64,000 bases of DNA from Chelonoidis abingdonii. Its lineage: Eukaryota; Chordata; Testudines; Testudinidae. The DNA is taken from contig NC_133770.1 in the NCBI RefSeq assembly GCF_003597395.2, positions 6,196,038-6,260,037 of the forward strand. The letters run 5' to 3'. Below the pieces are notes generated by a model. That model made no database searches, had not been told where the DNA came from, and worked only from the letters and a program-made list of their open reading frames with translations. The translations under genes and the position numbers were made by a program. Within the stretch, counting starts at the first letter, position 1; each line of letters starts with the position of its first letter. This document shows positions 1 to 12,149 of this stretch, one piece after another.

Positions 1-779
1 TGCAAAGGGTGGGTCCTTGAGGTGTAACTGGGATAAAACTGAGTGAAGGAGAATTTAGGCAGAAATCAGTGGCAGAGTCTGGATATATTCTAGATGGAAC
101 TTGCTTTATTTATACACATAGATCAGTCCTGAAATGGAGAGGCTGGCATTTCACCCAAGACTAAAAACTTGCTCACACGCCAAGAACTTGGAAGACTGTG
201 TGCACCAGCGCCCCCTGGTGAATTACAGCAGCACCAGGGGTCAGGGCCCCATTGTGCTGGATGCTGAATAGATGGGCAGCAAAAGACAATCCCTGCCCTG
301 AGTGCAGCCGCACCGCACCACAGACTGAGGGCCAGGCTGGTGGGGAGCTTCACCCAAGGTACCTGGCTCTGCTGCTATGCCCAGGACTCTCCACTGGCCC
401 AGGCAGGAGGCGGCTTGAATGGCATCCCGTCTGCCCCGCTGCATGGTGTTTGAAGACCGATGTTAAGAGGCTCCACCTCACTGGGCTGGGGTAGGAGGCC
501 AGGGGCCTGGCCCAGCTCAGAAGCTTCCATCCCTGCTTCCATCAGAAGATGTAGTTCCTGGGGTGAGACTTCGCCCATGTCAGTCACGGGGTGACTGTGG
601 GTCGGGATGGAGCCAGTGCCAGACACAGGACGTGTCACACCTGCCTTCTGGAGCCTACGGAGACAAAACAGACACAACCTCCTACCCCGTGTGGTAAGCT
701 CCATAGCGGGGTCTAGCTGCCTCTCATTCAGCCCCTAGGACCATGGTAGCTGGTCACCTCACAGTCTAGGTATTTATCT
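1..779. other. Intergenic, nothing recognised
   Basis: GC-rich DNA without a recognisable gene. Open frames on both strands lack domains. Confidence 0.5.
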
Positions 780-960
780 TCCCAGCCCCTCTGCGAGGCA
801 GGCCGGTGCAGTGATCCCCATTGTACAGATGGGAAACTGAGGCACAGAGAGGCTGAGGCACATGCCCCGATTCACACAAGGAAGCTGCAGAGGAGCAGGG
901 ACTAGGATCCAGGTCTCTCAAATCCAAGGTTAGTGCCCTAATCTATGTGCCAACTTGCTG
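780..960 (+). mobile_element. MIR-type SINE
   Basis: Contains CATTGTACAGATGGGAAACT and GAGGCACAGAGAGGCTGAGG. Confidence 0.7.
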
Positions 961-1024
961 CTCCAGGTGTGTGATTCCTAGGCGATTAAGTGACTCATCC
1001 AAGGAAGAGTGTGGCCTAGAAAAC

Positions 1025-1175
1025 TGAGCAGGGGATTGGGACTTTGGTAAACCTGGGTTCTATTCCCACCTCTGCCACTAGCCTCCTGTGCCTCAGTTTC
1101 CCCCATCTGTAAAATGGGGATAAAGCACTTTGTGATCCTCTAATGAGAAGCCCTGTATAAGAGCTGGGAATTCTC
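1025..1175 (+). mobile_element. CORE/MIR-type SINE
   Basis: Contains CCTCAGTTTCCCCCATCTGT and AAATGGGGATAAAGCACTTT after a diverged tRNA-like head. Confidence 0.75.
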
Positions 1176-2044
1176 AGTCTCTCCCAAGGTCCAGGCTATT
1201 GCCTTCATCACAAAGCTGCCTTTCCCCTCTAGAAGCTTCAAAAGACAGTCCGGCATTTACTGAGGTGTCTCACATATGAATAGACAACTTAGAAGCCAGT
1301 GACTTTTCCCACTCTCAGATGCTGCTGACAGGCTGGAGGCTCCGGGGGAGGGAGGAAACACATTGCAGACTCTGAAACCATCTCGAAACGAAGCCTGGAG
1401 AACATCAGCCCTGCAAAATCTAATTTGAGTGAGACGTCTCCCATAAATAACAATGCAGCCCAGGCCTGTGGAATGCCGACATACTCCTGGCCCAAAGCCA
1501 GCCCCGCCTTTCCCCCTCAAGGATTGTACTATCCTTGTTTCCTGGCTCCCACGGGCCTGGGGACCACCAGCCTGCAAGGGCTCGGCAATCATAGAGGGAG
1601 AATCAGAACCTGCAATGGCAGCTGAGCATCATGCTCTAAGAGTGGCTGCTTGCAACTCTGCGAGGCCCTGGACGCCAGCTCTACTGTTGCCCCTTTTCCC
1701 TGGAGATGGGACACAGGAACCTCCCCTCACCCAGCCCAGCCCAATCTCCAGCATCCAACAGGATGCGGACGGCCTTCAGAGCCTCACCCCGGGATCCAGC
1801 CCAAGATGGTTACTGAGCACTGGCTCCAGAACAATCAGAACCTGAAGAGTTCCACAACTTTAGAGATGACCAGATCCGCGGCCTGGGGGCGGTACAGCCG
1901 AGAGGTGTTGGGAAGCGAAGACTGGCCTGCAAGCAGCTTCATTTCAGTCCGCGGCCTTCACAGAACTGCTCCGGCTGGACATGTGAATTCAGCACCTCCA
2001 GGCCCTTCTCTGGGGCCATAGGCACAGGAATAAGGGGTGCAGGG
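1176..2044. other. Intergenic, nothing recognised
   Basis: Overlapping frames on both strands, none with a family resemblance. Confidence 0.5.
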
Positions 2045-2175
2045 GGTGCTGCATGGGGCTCTGCTCCCAACCCCATGCCCGGGGTCCCAGCTGGCACCCC
2101 ATGCCCGGGGCTCCAGCTGCTGCCCAGCGCCTGGAATCCTGGCTGCCACCCCATGCCCAGGGCTCCACTCTTGGT
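2045..2175. repeat. 26-bp minisatellite
   Basis: CCCCATGCCC recurs at about 2,071, 2,097 and 2,149, spacings of 26 and 52, so a degenerate 26-bp unit repeated four or five times. Confidence 0.75.
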
Positions 2176-2289
2176 CCCACACCTTCTTCCAGCTGCGGCC
2201 CCAGCCTCAGCCCCCTTATCCTTGTCTGGGTCCCCAGCTCATGGGGTGGGTGGGGGGCGCAGACAGGAGTAAGAGGGCTGGCTTTCAGC

Positions 2290-2547
2290 CAGGGCTGCCC
2301 GGGGGGGGGGCAAGTGGGGCAGTTTGCCCCAGACCTCGGGCCCTGCAGGGGCCCCATGAGCCCTGGCCCTGCAGCAGGGCAGCTCTTCGATGGTGGTGGA
2401 CGCTTCAGTGCTGCCGAAGACGTGGAGCGACTGACGGGCCCCCCACTGCCGAAATACCGCCAAAGACCCAGACTGACGCCGAGTGAGTACGAGCATCGCA
2501 GCTCCCCTGCTTTGCTCCAGACCCCCTGAATCCTCTGGGTGGCCCTG
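2290..2547. mobile_element. Non-autonomous hAT-type element, 258 bp
   Basis: Starts CAGGGCTGCCC and ends GGGTGGCCCTG (inverted termini). It is flanked by a perfect 8-bp target-site duplication CTTTCAGC at 2,282-2,289 and 2,548-2,555. It belongs to the same family as the copy at 32,240. No transposase remains. Confidence 0.88.
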
Positions 2548-2555
2548 CTTTCAGC

Positions 2556-4539
2556 ACCTCCACTATTAGAAGTGTTCCAGTGCCACTGCCTGGTGCCACG
2601 TCTGGGCTCCTCTGGGCTGGTGGGCGTTCAAAGTGGCACGTTTGTGAGGGTTTTCAGCAGCTGATCCAAGCCCCAGCTAACACACGTTGACTAAAGAATC
2701 CAGCTCCTGGGAGACGAGCTAGGCAACAAAGCCCTGGAGCACTGGAGAAAGATGCGGGCTGAAGGACTGACCTTAATGAGTATGTCTACACAGGCTTCCA
2801 AACTTGGGTTTGCAGGACCTGGCCTTGTGCACTCGGTGTGTCCAAGCCTGTGCTTGAGCAGCCTGCTGCATGGTAAACCTGGGATTACAATAGCTGGATC
2901 TGGGCCTCACAGCCGTGCTAATGCGCCCGTACAGCTATGCAGACCTTCTGACGTGGGTGTGGGCCTTGAGCTGCATCTGCGCTGTATAATGACCCGTGTA
3001 TCAGCAAAGACCCTCAGTAGGTCCTAGAACCCAAGTCTGGAGCGGTTGCTCACTCAAATCAGACAGATGTGTGTGCGGCTGGGAGGAGGTAGGACTTGCA
3101 TCTGAGCCGTGGGTTTGTAATGTGGTGTCGACATACCCAATGGGTCCCACTAGTCAGGAGACATGTGCGAGAGCAGCGCTGACACTGCCTGTCCGGTAGA
3201 GGGAAGTAGCAGTACACCCAGCCGCACAGCTGTGCATGCGAAGTACCTGCCAGGTCTGTCCAGATGTGCTAGGCACATACCCGGAAAGGTGCCAACATGT
3301 AGGCAGTGTCAAAAGATGGATGCAGCTGGTGGGGGAAGCTGGGCGCCTGGCAGAGAAGCTGGCCCAGCTGGTGCAGGAAGTTGGGTTGATGACCATGAAG
3401 TGCTGTCCATGCTTATGGCCCAATGGGCTTACCCCAGGAGATAGTGGAAGGCCATTTGGTTGATGACACCTACCTCCTCCCTGCTGCATGTCTAACTGGG
3501 CTTGTCACCACCTCTGCGGCACGCCCTGGTCTCAGCTCACCCCAGCCTCCAGCTCTCCGCTAGTCAAACCACATCCCTTGTCTGTGGGCAAGTCCCAGGC
3601 AGATGCCCAGTCTGTGTTATAGCTGGCTGCCTACCTACTCCCACATCCAGCTCCTGCAACCTCGAACCACTGCACTGGCACCTCTGTCAGCCCTCTTCTT
3701 TTTAACCCCCTCCACGCTTGCTCTGGCCAACTTCCTGCACTTTGGCTGCTCCTCTGTTTCTGCTGCTTTGCCGTCCTTTCACACAACCCCACCGTCGAGG
3801 TGAGAGAGCCTTCTCCTTTGCAGTCTGAACCAGACCAATCAGCTAATCCCAAACCTCCGCCGGTGACACTTTCTCTCTCTCTCTCTGTTACTCTCCCACC
3901 CAGTTGGCACATTTTTATTATGTTTACATTAATAATGTTGCTACAGAACCGGGTTTGACCATAGGCAGGGTCCTGACCCCACAAGCGAGGAAGGAGGTAA
4001 CGCATGTCTGGAGTTGGAAGAACAGTCCTAGGGGCTAATTCTTCTCCTCTGCCCCATTAATGACCCGATTTCCCTTCACCCCCCACTCGCCTTCCTTAAT
4101 CCATAGTATTGCTCCAACCCAGTCCCTCTCTCAGGCAGGGCCAGAGCCCTGCAGCTCTTGCTAATGTGAGTAAGTGTGGGGGAAGGTTGAGGGCCCTAAT
4201 ATTGTGTGTACAGGAGGCTAGATACCTGTGAATCGCAGCACAGCTTTGTTGCATTTTTTCCAAGCCGGCCCTGTCCTTGCAATAGCACGCAGGGAACGTC
4301 CCCTCCCCGGAGCCCTTCCTGCCCCTGGGGAATGATGTCAGAATGGGAGCATCTGGCAGACATTCCTTCCTGGAGGGAGAACTCAGCCAGGGAGGGAGAG
4401 AATCATGCACACCCAGCAGCCACCATTGATGTGGTTTTACCAAAGCCATGCAACAAGGCACCCGCCTCCCCATCCCACTCCCCTTTCACGGTCTCCAAGC
4501 AGCCCAGCCGCCGCCTTCCTTCTCACGCCCATCCCAGGA
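2556..4539. other. Intergenic, nothing recognised
   Basis: A CT run near 3,870-3,900 and AT-rich DNA near 3,910. No gene or repeat family identified. Confidence 0.5.
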
Positions 4540-4598
4540 TGTGTGCATGCGTGTGTGCATGCGTGCGTGCGTGTGCGTGTGTGTGTCTGTGTATCTCT
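4540..4598. repeat. GT/GC-rich microsatellite
   Basis: Alternating TGTG/TGCG/CATGCG tract, a purine-pyrimidine alternating run. Confidence 0.9.
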
Positions 4599-4884
4599 AA
4601 GATCTGACCTTACGGAGTTCAGCATAGAGTCAGGGTTAGGCCTAGTGTCTTGGTCAAAACAGCCCATGCAGCGTGTTATGTGGCAGTTAGTTGCCACGCT
4701 CCACCCCAGAGTGGGCTGCATTTCAGGGATGGCATACGTATAGCGTGAGGAGCCTTGGAAACCTTCAGCATGGAAGCCTCTATGGGTCTGATGTTCAGGC
4801 GGCACCCACTAATCTAGCTGAAGTCAATAGGAGCTGCAGCTGCTCAGCAGTGCTGGCCCAGTCAGAGCCTGGCTAGACAGAGCG

Positions 4885-5060
4885 GCTAATGTCCACTGGA
4901 ATGAGCACAGGGCTGAGCATCATGGCTCTGCCACTGTCCTGTTGTGTGGCCTTGGGCATGCCACTTCATTGTGCTGTGCCTCAGTTTCCCCTTCTGTCAA
5001 TGGAGATGCAACTTCTCAGCTTTCGGTTGCAAAGTAGTAGAGGTGCCAAGCACCTCACGG
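4885..5060 (+). mobile_element. CORE/MIR-type SINE
   Basis: Contains GTGTGGCCTTGGGCATGCCA and GCCTCAGTTTCCCCTTCTGT. Confidence 0.7.
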
Positions 5061-5302
5061 AAAGATTCTTTTAAGTAATTTACAGGGGGCAACATGTTAA
5101 AAATATAAAAACAGAAAAATGTTTTAAATGTTATCCATTTTGTTTTGTGTGCCAAAATTTTGAAACTTCAGCATTTTAAATTTCAAACTGCAAATCAATT
5201 TCAGCCCACTTCGTCACTGGTTAAAACACAAAAGAAAAAGAGATTTAGTCCAACATTTCCCTGATTTTTTTTTTCAAATTTCTAAATTTGAAAAATTCTG
5301 AT

Positions 5303-5580
5303 CTATAGGTGCCGACTAGAGCACCCCAGAAAAAAAACCAGTGGGTGCTCAGCACCCATCAGCCAGAGCTATTTGGCAGCTAGGGGAGGCACTTGGGGGA
5401 AGGTGGAAAGCAGCGAGCGGTGGGCGGACAGGGCCTTGGGGGAGGGGTTGGAGCAGGGGCAGGAAGAGGTGGACCGAGACCAGGGCCTCAGAGGGGGGCA
5501 GACTGGGGGCAGGGCCTTGGGACAGACTGGGGGATAGAGCACCCCTAGGGGAAAAAAACTCAGCACCTATGTTTTGCTCA
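5303..5580. mobile_element. Candidate DNA element with ATAGGTGC ends
   Basis: Left end ATAGGTGCCGAC and right end CAGCACCTATG are inverted. A second inner pair (GAGCACCCC/AGCACCCCTAG) and purine-rich G/A repeats lie between. Boundaries approximate. Confidence 0.5.
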
Positions 5581-5984
5581 ACCCCCAACCGAGTGATCCC
5601 TCTTAGCCAGTTGCTCTCCTTCTCCACCCTGTCTCTGGTTCCGCTCCTTTGCACCCTGCGTGTCCCTCTCTCAACACAGAAACACCTGCGCTCCAACAGA
5701 AGAGCCTCAGAGCATCTCCGTATCGGAGCCTGAGCTGGATCTCAGTGGCGGCTCAGAACACTGCTCCAAGTCACCGCAAAGCCCTTCCTTAAAGGGCCGC
5801 TGGATAGAACTATTTCCTTTCCTGGGCAGGAGGAGGACATTGAAGAGGTGTGGAAAGCTGGAGACGTGGCGACAATTTTGAACTGGCTTCAGATTCCAAA
5901 CCCATCCAAAGTCTACGGGTGGCGGTTGGAGCCTTGATTTTGGTGGCACCGCTCTCTCCTGACACGGCACAAGAGCCAGTGGCT

Positions 5985-6225
5985 GGAAGTTGAAGTCAGA
6001 CACATTCCAATTAGAAATTGGGCACCATTTTTTTTTTAAATCGGTGAATGTGATTAAACATTGGCACAAAGTCAACTGGCGGATCTTCCACCTTGACGCC
6101 TTCAGATCTAGACTAGATTCCTTTCTGGAAGATGCTTTCATCAACCACAAGTTATTGGGCTCAGTACAGGATTACGCAGGAGGTCAGACTGCCGAGCCAA
6201 TGGGCCCTTCTGGCCTTAAACTCTA
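5985..6225 (+). mobile_element. CR1-family 3' fragment, plus orientation
   Basis: Ends with GCAGGAGGTCAGACTG and GGGCCCTTCTGGCCTT, the usual CR1 3' signature, preceded by a diverged 3' region. No protein coding remains. Confidence 0.75.
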
Positions 6226-6307
6226 TACATATTTGAAAACTGAAAGAACTGCTACCCTGAATCTGCTGCCCAAAGCACCACCAGTCCACGCTGCCCAAGA
6301 GACTAAT

Positions 6308-6542
6308 GGTTTGTCTACACCTGCAATGCTACAGCACTTCAGAGTACACACTCGCTACTGGGGTTTCCTGGCCACATAGTTAATCCGCATCCCCCCCAGA
6401 CAGTAGGTAGTTTGACGGAAGACTTCTTCTGTTCACGTAATGCTGTCTACTACATGGCTCAGGGGTGTGGATTTTTCACACATATGAGCGATGTAGCTGG
6501 GTCGACTTAACTTTTTAGCGTAGACCTGGCCCAGGAACACTC
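6308..6542. mobile_element. MITE with GGTTTGTCTACAC ends
   Basis: Inverted termini GGTTTGTCTACAC and GCGTAGACCTGGCC bound a 235-bp element with internal GGGTCGACTTAACTTT. No clear target-site duplication was found. Confidence 0.6.
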
Positions 6543-8267
6543 AATCCCCAGTGACCAAAAGAAAATGCTGTTTGCAGGCCGGGAAATATTTTGTACTCAT
6601 GGTCCGGGTTTCTGGCCAGTACCAAAGATTGGTTGTGCAGTCCATGTAACCCTCCTTTGGCTACGCGCACAAAACAGTCCTGGCTGGGGGAGTGCTCACA
6701 CGTGTGCCTAGGTGGTTGCTTTGAATCCTCTTCCCCACATACTGTTCCCAGGCAACTGTGAAGGAATTTCCCTCCGCTTTCCAAGGACAGCGTACTTGTG
6801 ATAACGGCAGCTCTTGCAAGGAAATCCCTGGGAACGGACAATGAGTAGTGCTCCATGAGGCTCTCCTGAGACATATGGAGTTCAGATCCTGCCGCACGAC
6901 CCAGGACTTCCCTGCCCATGGCTGTCCCTAGGCAGCACCTGAAAGGAATGGGGCCAAGCCCTACCAAGTCCCAGCCTGAGCTGAACTCCTGCAGAGGACT
7001 TCTCCTTCTAGAGATCCATGTAGGAAACAGGGCCCGCTCTGTATCCACTCCCCCATCCCTGTTTGACACCCCTGGCTCGCCATGTTATCACAGGATAAGC
7101 TCCAAACCCCACTGCCAGCCCCGGAGCTGTCCTGTCTCCACCAATGCAGGTTAGCAGGATATAAACTGGTGGTTGCTTGGACGTGCCGTAGCTGCCTCTC
7201 AAGCCTGGTGTCTCAGCTGGGCCAGGCCCGAACAGAGCTTGGTGCCGTTGTCTGAACGGTGAATCCAGCCTCCCCCTGGATCAGCCGTGATAGTCCCGGA
7301 AGGAACGTGGCTGCCGGGAGGGCTCCTGGGCAGGCAGAGAGTCACATGCAGACTAGGCACCCAGGACAGGGCAGGCTAGGCTGTCGGCCCCTGGTGAGGC
7401 CCTAAACCGCAGGCGGAAGGAACATCTAGGTTAGTGCAGCCAGGAATGTAGCCCCATTGCCAACAGAGCTGAGGCCAGGGGGAAGGAGGCAGCAGGGGTG
7501 GGGCTACTTCCTGATCTCCCCCTGCCCACCAGAGGTGGCTGCATTTCAGTGCTGGGTGGAGCAAGCTTGGTAGGACCAGCTAGCCAACAGTTAAGGTCAC
7601 ACCGGGCGCGGGCCTGCTAGGTTCCAGAGATCTCACCAGTCTGCAAAGCACCCCAGGGACCAAATAGGGCTGCCCCATCTCAGGGGGAGGCCCAAGATAC
7701 GTGGATCCAGCTGCACTAGGAGCCGCCAGGGCCCTGTCCCGCCTTTGCCCCTGCTGTCTGTCTCTCTCCACAGTGGGGGGGAGGCTGTCTGGGACCCCTC
7801 CCACTCTCCTAGATGTCTCTCCCCTATCATGAGGTTTTCATTCCTCCTCCTGGGTCTTGTGGTCTCCCTGGCGCCTCTCCAGCCCCCCCCCCCCCGATAC
7901 CCCCTAGGGCTGCGCTGCTGCCTCCTCACAGCCCACGTGTCTTTCATTAGGCCCCTGCCGTAGTGTTGTGTTGCCAGGATGGTTCTGTGCACAGCCAGCC
8001 AGACCCTGTGCATCTCCGTCCCCTGCCCCACCCTCCACAGCCCCAGGCGGGCAGTGCGGGTAACCCCAGGAACAGGAAAGGAGAGGGCCCTGCTTGGCAC
8101 CAGCCTGGCATCAGCTCCTTCTGACACTCCCCCCAGCCTCCCCATCCTCTTTCTTCTTTGCCTTCTTCTCACATCCCCATCTCTTCCCCCTTCCCACAGA
8201 CGGCTTGCTATGCCTCTCACCCCTATGCCCCACTGTGTCTCTCACATTCATCCCTCCCCACACACAC
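6543..8267. other. Intergenic, nothing recognised
   Basis: GC-rich. A homopolymeric C run lies near 7,886. No gene identified. Confidence 0.5.
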
Positions 8268-8360
8268 TAAGGCCTGATTTACACCTAAAACTTAGGTCGA
8301 CGTAGCCACGTTGCTCGGGGCTGGGAAAAATTCACCCCCGAAAGGGACTCATACAGCGCC
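8268..8360. mobile_element. Partial MITE of the GTCTACAC family
   Basis: Contains AAGGCCTGATTTACACCTA and TTAGGTCGACGTAGCC, the left part of an element related to 6,308-6,542. The right end was not found. Confidence 0.5.
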
Positions 8361-8855
8361 CGTGGTATGATTGATAGCCTTCCCCATCCCTCGTGCCGCA
8401 CGGGACATCAGGGTTTGCGCCTAAGGTCATCCATGCTCCAAGGCTGGTTGCATCTAGCACCCGGGCATCTGGAGAGCTTTGCACCCAGTCAAATCCAGCT
8501 CAGCTTGACAGGGCCTAGGGGCTGTCTGAGAGCCTGTGGAAAACTATGATGCAGGGACCAGGGCTTAGCACAGGGGCAGGCAAACTTTTTGGCCTGAGGG
8601 CAGCAGCGGGTTTCATAACTTGTATGGAGGGCCGGGGAGGGGAGGGGAGGAGAGGAGCTTGAGGGCCAGCCCCCACCTCCTATCTGCCCCCCCCACCCCA
8701 GGACTCTTGTCGCATCTAACCCCCCCGTTCCTTGACAGCCTCTCTGGGACCCATACCCCATCCACACACCTCCCTGTCTTCTGATTGCCTCCGGACCCCC
8801 GCCACCCCATCCAACACCTCCTCTCATTCCTGACGGCCCCCCCGGGACCCCTGCC

Positions 8856-8894
8856 CCATCCATCCATCCATCCATCCATCCATCCATCCATCCC
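8856..8894. repeat. CATC microsatellite
   Basis: About nine CATC units inside the hAT-type element. Confidence 0.95.
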
Positions 8895-9237
8895 TTCTCC
8901 CTGTCCCCTGACTGCCCCCGAAACCCCTGCTCCCGATTGGCCCCTGCCGCCCCATCCAACCTCTCCTCTTCTTCCTGATTGCCCCCGCCAGGACTCCTGC
9001 CCACACTCAATCCCATTTCCCCCCGACCACCATCCATACACCTGACCACCACCCCGAACACCCCTGCCCTTTATCCAAGCCCCCAGCTCCCTGCCCTCTT
9101 ACTGCGCCACATGGAGCACCGGTGGCTGGAGCTGGGCCACGCTGCTACCACTGCACAGCACAGAGACCGGGTCAGACCCGGCTCTGCAGCTGCACTGCCC
9201 CAGGAGCTCACAGCCCCACCGCCCAGAGCACTGCGCC

Positions 9238-9342
9238 TACGGTGACCAGATGTTCCGATTTAATAGGGGCTTTGTCTTATATAGACTCCTATTACCCCCA
9301 CACCCTGTCCCAATTTTTCATACTTGCTATCTGGTCACCCTA
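9238..9342. mobile_element. MITE nested inside the 8,571-9,476 element
   Basis: 105 bp bounded by TACGGTGACCAG and CTGGTCACCCTA. Flanks ACTGCGCC and ATTGCGCT agree at 6 of 8 bases, both differences C/T. Same family as 58,660-58,780. It inserted after the host element, so it is younger. Confidence 0.8.
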
Positions 9343-9484
9343 ATTGCGCTGGCTGTGGAGCGAGCGAGCTGAGGCTGCGGGGGAGGGGCGAGCCTCCAGA
9401 GCCACGAGCTCGGGGGCCGGGCAGGACGGTCCCCTGGGCTGGATGTGGCCCATGGGCCGTAGTTTGCCTACCCCTGGCTTAGCC

Positions 9485-11814
9485 CCACCAAGCCCAGGAC
9501 CAAACTTGGCATGAAATGGAGGGGCCTCAGCAGAGAAAACGGCAGCAGGTTTAACTGTCCTTTAACTGGCAGAGGCAAGTCCCTGGAGCTCGGAGTGGAA
9601 TCCTATCTGCAGTCTGCCTGCTGCTTCGGGAGGACTTCAGTCCTCCGCCCCCACCGCTACAGCCAGTCAGCTCTTCGGTGGGTGGAAATCCCCCAGCGGG
9701 GCCAAGCTGCGCCAGGTCACACCAGCCGAGCACCCAGCTTATGAAACCTTTCTAGACTCTTCACAAACCTCTCCAGTGCTGGCACAACTCTCTGACCTCA
9801 CCTTCTGAGCCACAAATGCAGAACAAAGGGTTTATTTAAAACCCCAAACCCACCACCCTAAAACCCGAAGGAAACAAGACACTCCAAGGCCCACCGGGGA
9901 GCGGCTGAGAGAACATACAGGCCTGATGGGGAGTCACAGTGCTAAATGCATGCATGGAAGGTGCCCAGATACTACAGTGATGGGCGTGAGATGAGAACCT
10001 GCACAGAATAGAATCGACTGGGCACGGTACTGCCACTCACTAATTTCTTTTCTCGCACTCTGTACCGCTGCCACACTGCATGGGCTGTCCCGCGGCGGCA
10101 GTCTGCTCTGGTTCAATGCAGTTGCAAGCAAGGCCTTCTGGGAACAGACCCTGTCAGGGTTTATACTGCACCTCGCCTTCAGAATTAGTCCCAGCCAGAG
10201 CAAGGGGGTGAGGGGTGGCCAGGGGTGCCTGGGAACCTGGAGAGTCACCCCGAGCTGCCTCATTTTCCCCTGTCCGGTGAGCAACATTCCAACACAATTT
10301 GCTCCCGGATGTAAAACCCACCCTTCAACCCCTGGCTTTGTTCAGGGACAAAAGGGCCCAGCTGGGAGCTTTTCAAACAGCAAGCGTTTCACAGGCAGTG
10401 GTTCACCTGAAGCTTTGGTTTCTTTTCTAGCATGGGGGGGCAGGGGTGTTAGGCTAGCAGCTAGCCCCCCCTGGGGAGCAGAGTGGGGGTGGGAGAGGCA
10501 GCTCAGGAAATGACCCCACCTCCAGGGAGTTTTATTGCCCCTGCTGCAGGAGAGTAGCATTTACAGCCTGTTAACGGGTTGCACTTCAAGGGCATTTTTG
10601 GTTTTTATTGGAGTCCACAGGGTGCTGCAGAAGGGGAGGGAGAGGGGCTGGGGCAGGCCGGGCTTCAGAGAGACACTCGTACAGCTTGGGTCCAGTGGCA
10701 GGGTGACCCAGGAATGTGGCCACTAGGACGGAAACTTGTCCAGAATGGACAGCCAGCAGCAGAAGGACCTTGCCTGGGGGGAATAGAGGGGGCTGAATGT
10801 GCATTAGGTGGAGGAAATAAAGCCGATACCCTGAGCAAAGTCTGGACCCCTTGCTCTGTCCCGGCCTGGGGGACAGGCCAGCAGGTAGAAGGGCAGGGTC
10901 TGCCCAGGAGATGTTACGTCTCTGGTGACAATTCCAGGGGAGATAAAGCCACCTTAGTCCTTGCCCACCTGGCTGGAGCCTTTGCCAGTCACCTCAGCCC
11001 AATGGGCGAGAACAGCTGCCGAAAAACAAGCTCTCAAAGAGCGACTGAGATTAGTATGGGCTTGACTCAAGGGGCGTTTTCCCCAGCGTTACTTCAATGC
11101 AGGGTTCACCAGCCTGGCCTGGAGGGGGTTAAGGGTGGGGGGAGGGAGGATGCTCACTGAAGTCAATGGCGTTCCACTAGGCTTGATGCCAGCCTGTCAT
11201 GGCTTGAATGCCCTCAGCAGACCAGTGCCTGTGTCTTTGCTAGCCTGGCAGGGCATGCGCTCCAATTTCACAGCGGTGACTGGAGCAGTGCCGTGGGGGA
11301 CGTGGTTTACCAGGAAGGGTTATGCTCTGGCAGAGCATGGGTTTGGCTTTGATTCAAGCTAAACCCAGCAGGGCGGAGCTGACATAACGCAGCCACCCCC
11401 GTGCCCGCCTGTGCGAGAGGAACAGGACGGGCACACACATCCTCATTCCCAGACGAGGGAGGCTGTGGATACCCTTGCTGACACCACCCACCGCTGCGCA
11501 TCAGGGGCTCTTTGGCTCTCTTTCTGTGCCCTCTCTGAGCCCGGCATCTATGTTGCCTTGCATCACAGCTCTGCTGCCACGCCGAGCAGACCAGGGCAGT
11601 ATGTGGATGGGAGATCTCTGGGAAGCAGAGTCCTCCTTTGGGTCAGTACTGAACCACTGACCCTAGGGGGCGCCAGGCTGCTGTTGGCTTTCCACGAAAT
11701 CAAGCTGGTTACCGTTTGTTATCCCAGGCCATATTTTATATGCGACTGGGGTGTTCCCCACCCCACGGCCTGTTCTGATTGCAATTTGGGCTACACCGCT
11801 CTGCCTTCCAGTCC
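9485..11814. other. Intergenic, nothing recognised
   Basis: No repeat or gene recognised. Includes isolated minus-strand AATAAA at about 10,530 without upstream coding. Confidence 0.5.
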
Positions 11815-11822
11815 CTACCCTC

Positions 11823-12104
11823 CAGGGGTGGCTCCAGACCCCAGCACACCAAGCGCGTGCTTGAGGTGGCATGCTGCGGGGGTGCTCTGCCGGTCGCCGG
11901 GAGGGCGGCAGGCAGGCTGCCTTTGGTGGTATGCCTGCAGAGGGTCCGCTGGTCCCGCGGCTTCGGTGGAGCCGCGGGACCAGCAGACCCTCCGCAGGCA
12001 CGCCTGCGGGAGGTCCACCGGAGCCGCGGGACCAGTGACCGGCAGAGCGCCCCCCGTGGCATGATGCTGTGCTTGGGGCAGTGAAATGTCTAGAGCCGCC
12101 CTTG
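11823..12104. mobile_element. Non-autonomous hAT-type element, 282 bp
   Basis: Termini CAGGGGTGGCTCCAGA and TCTAGAGCCGCCCTTG are inverted repeats. A perfect 8-bp duplication CTACCCTC flanks it at 11,815-11,822 and 12,105-12,112. The interior carries short palindromic GC-rich blocks (CCGCGGGACCAG). Confidence 0.9.
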
Positions 12105-12149
12105 CTACCCTCCAGCTGGATTCCTCTTCACTTTGTCCCAAACCGCGGT

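Larger units (their letters stand above)
8571..9476. mobile_element. hAT-type element with internal tandem repeats, 906 bp
   Basis: Termini CAGGGGCAGGCAAACT and AGTTTGCCTACCCCTG are near-perfect inverted repeats. Flanks GCTTAGCA and GCTTAGCC match at 7 of 8 bases. The interior is C-rich, with roughly 75-bp degenerate tandem units (about 8,690-9,060) and a CATC microsatellite. A second small element is nested at 9,238-9,342. Confidence 0.88.

Noticed and set aside
7829..7963. Short frame starting with a hydrophobic, signal-peptide-like stretch (MRFSFLLLGLVVSLAPL)
   Set aside because: Followed by a proline run from a C homopolymer and a stop. No second exon or family resemblance, so probably chance.
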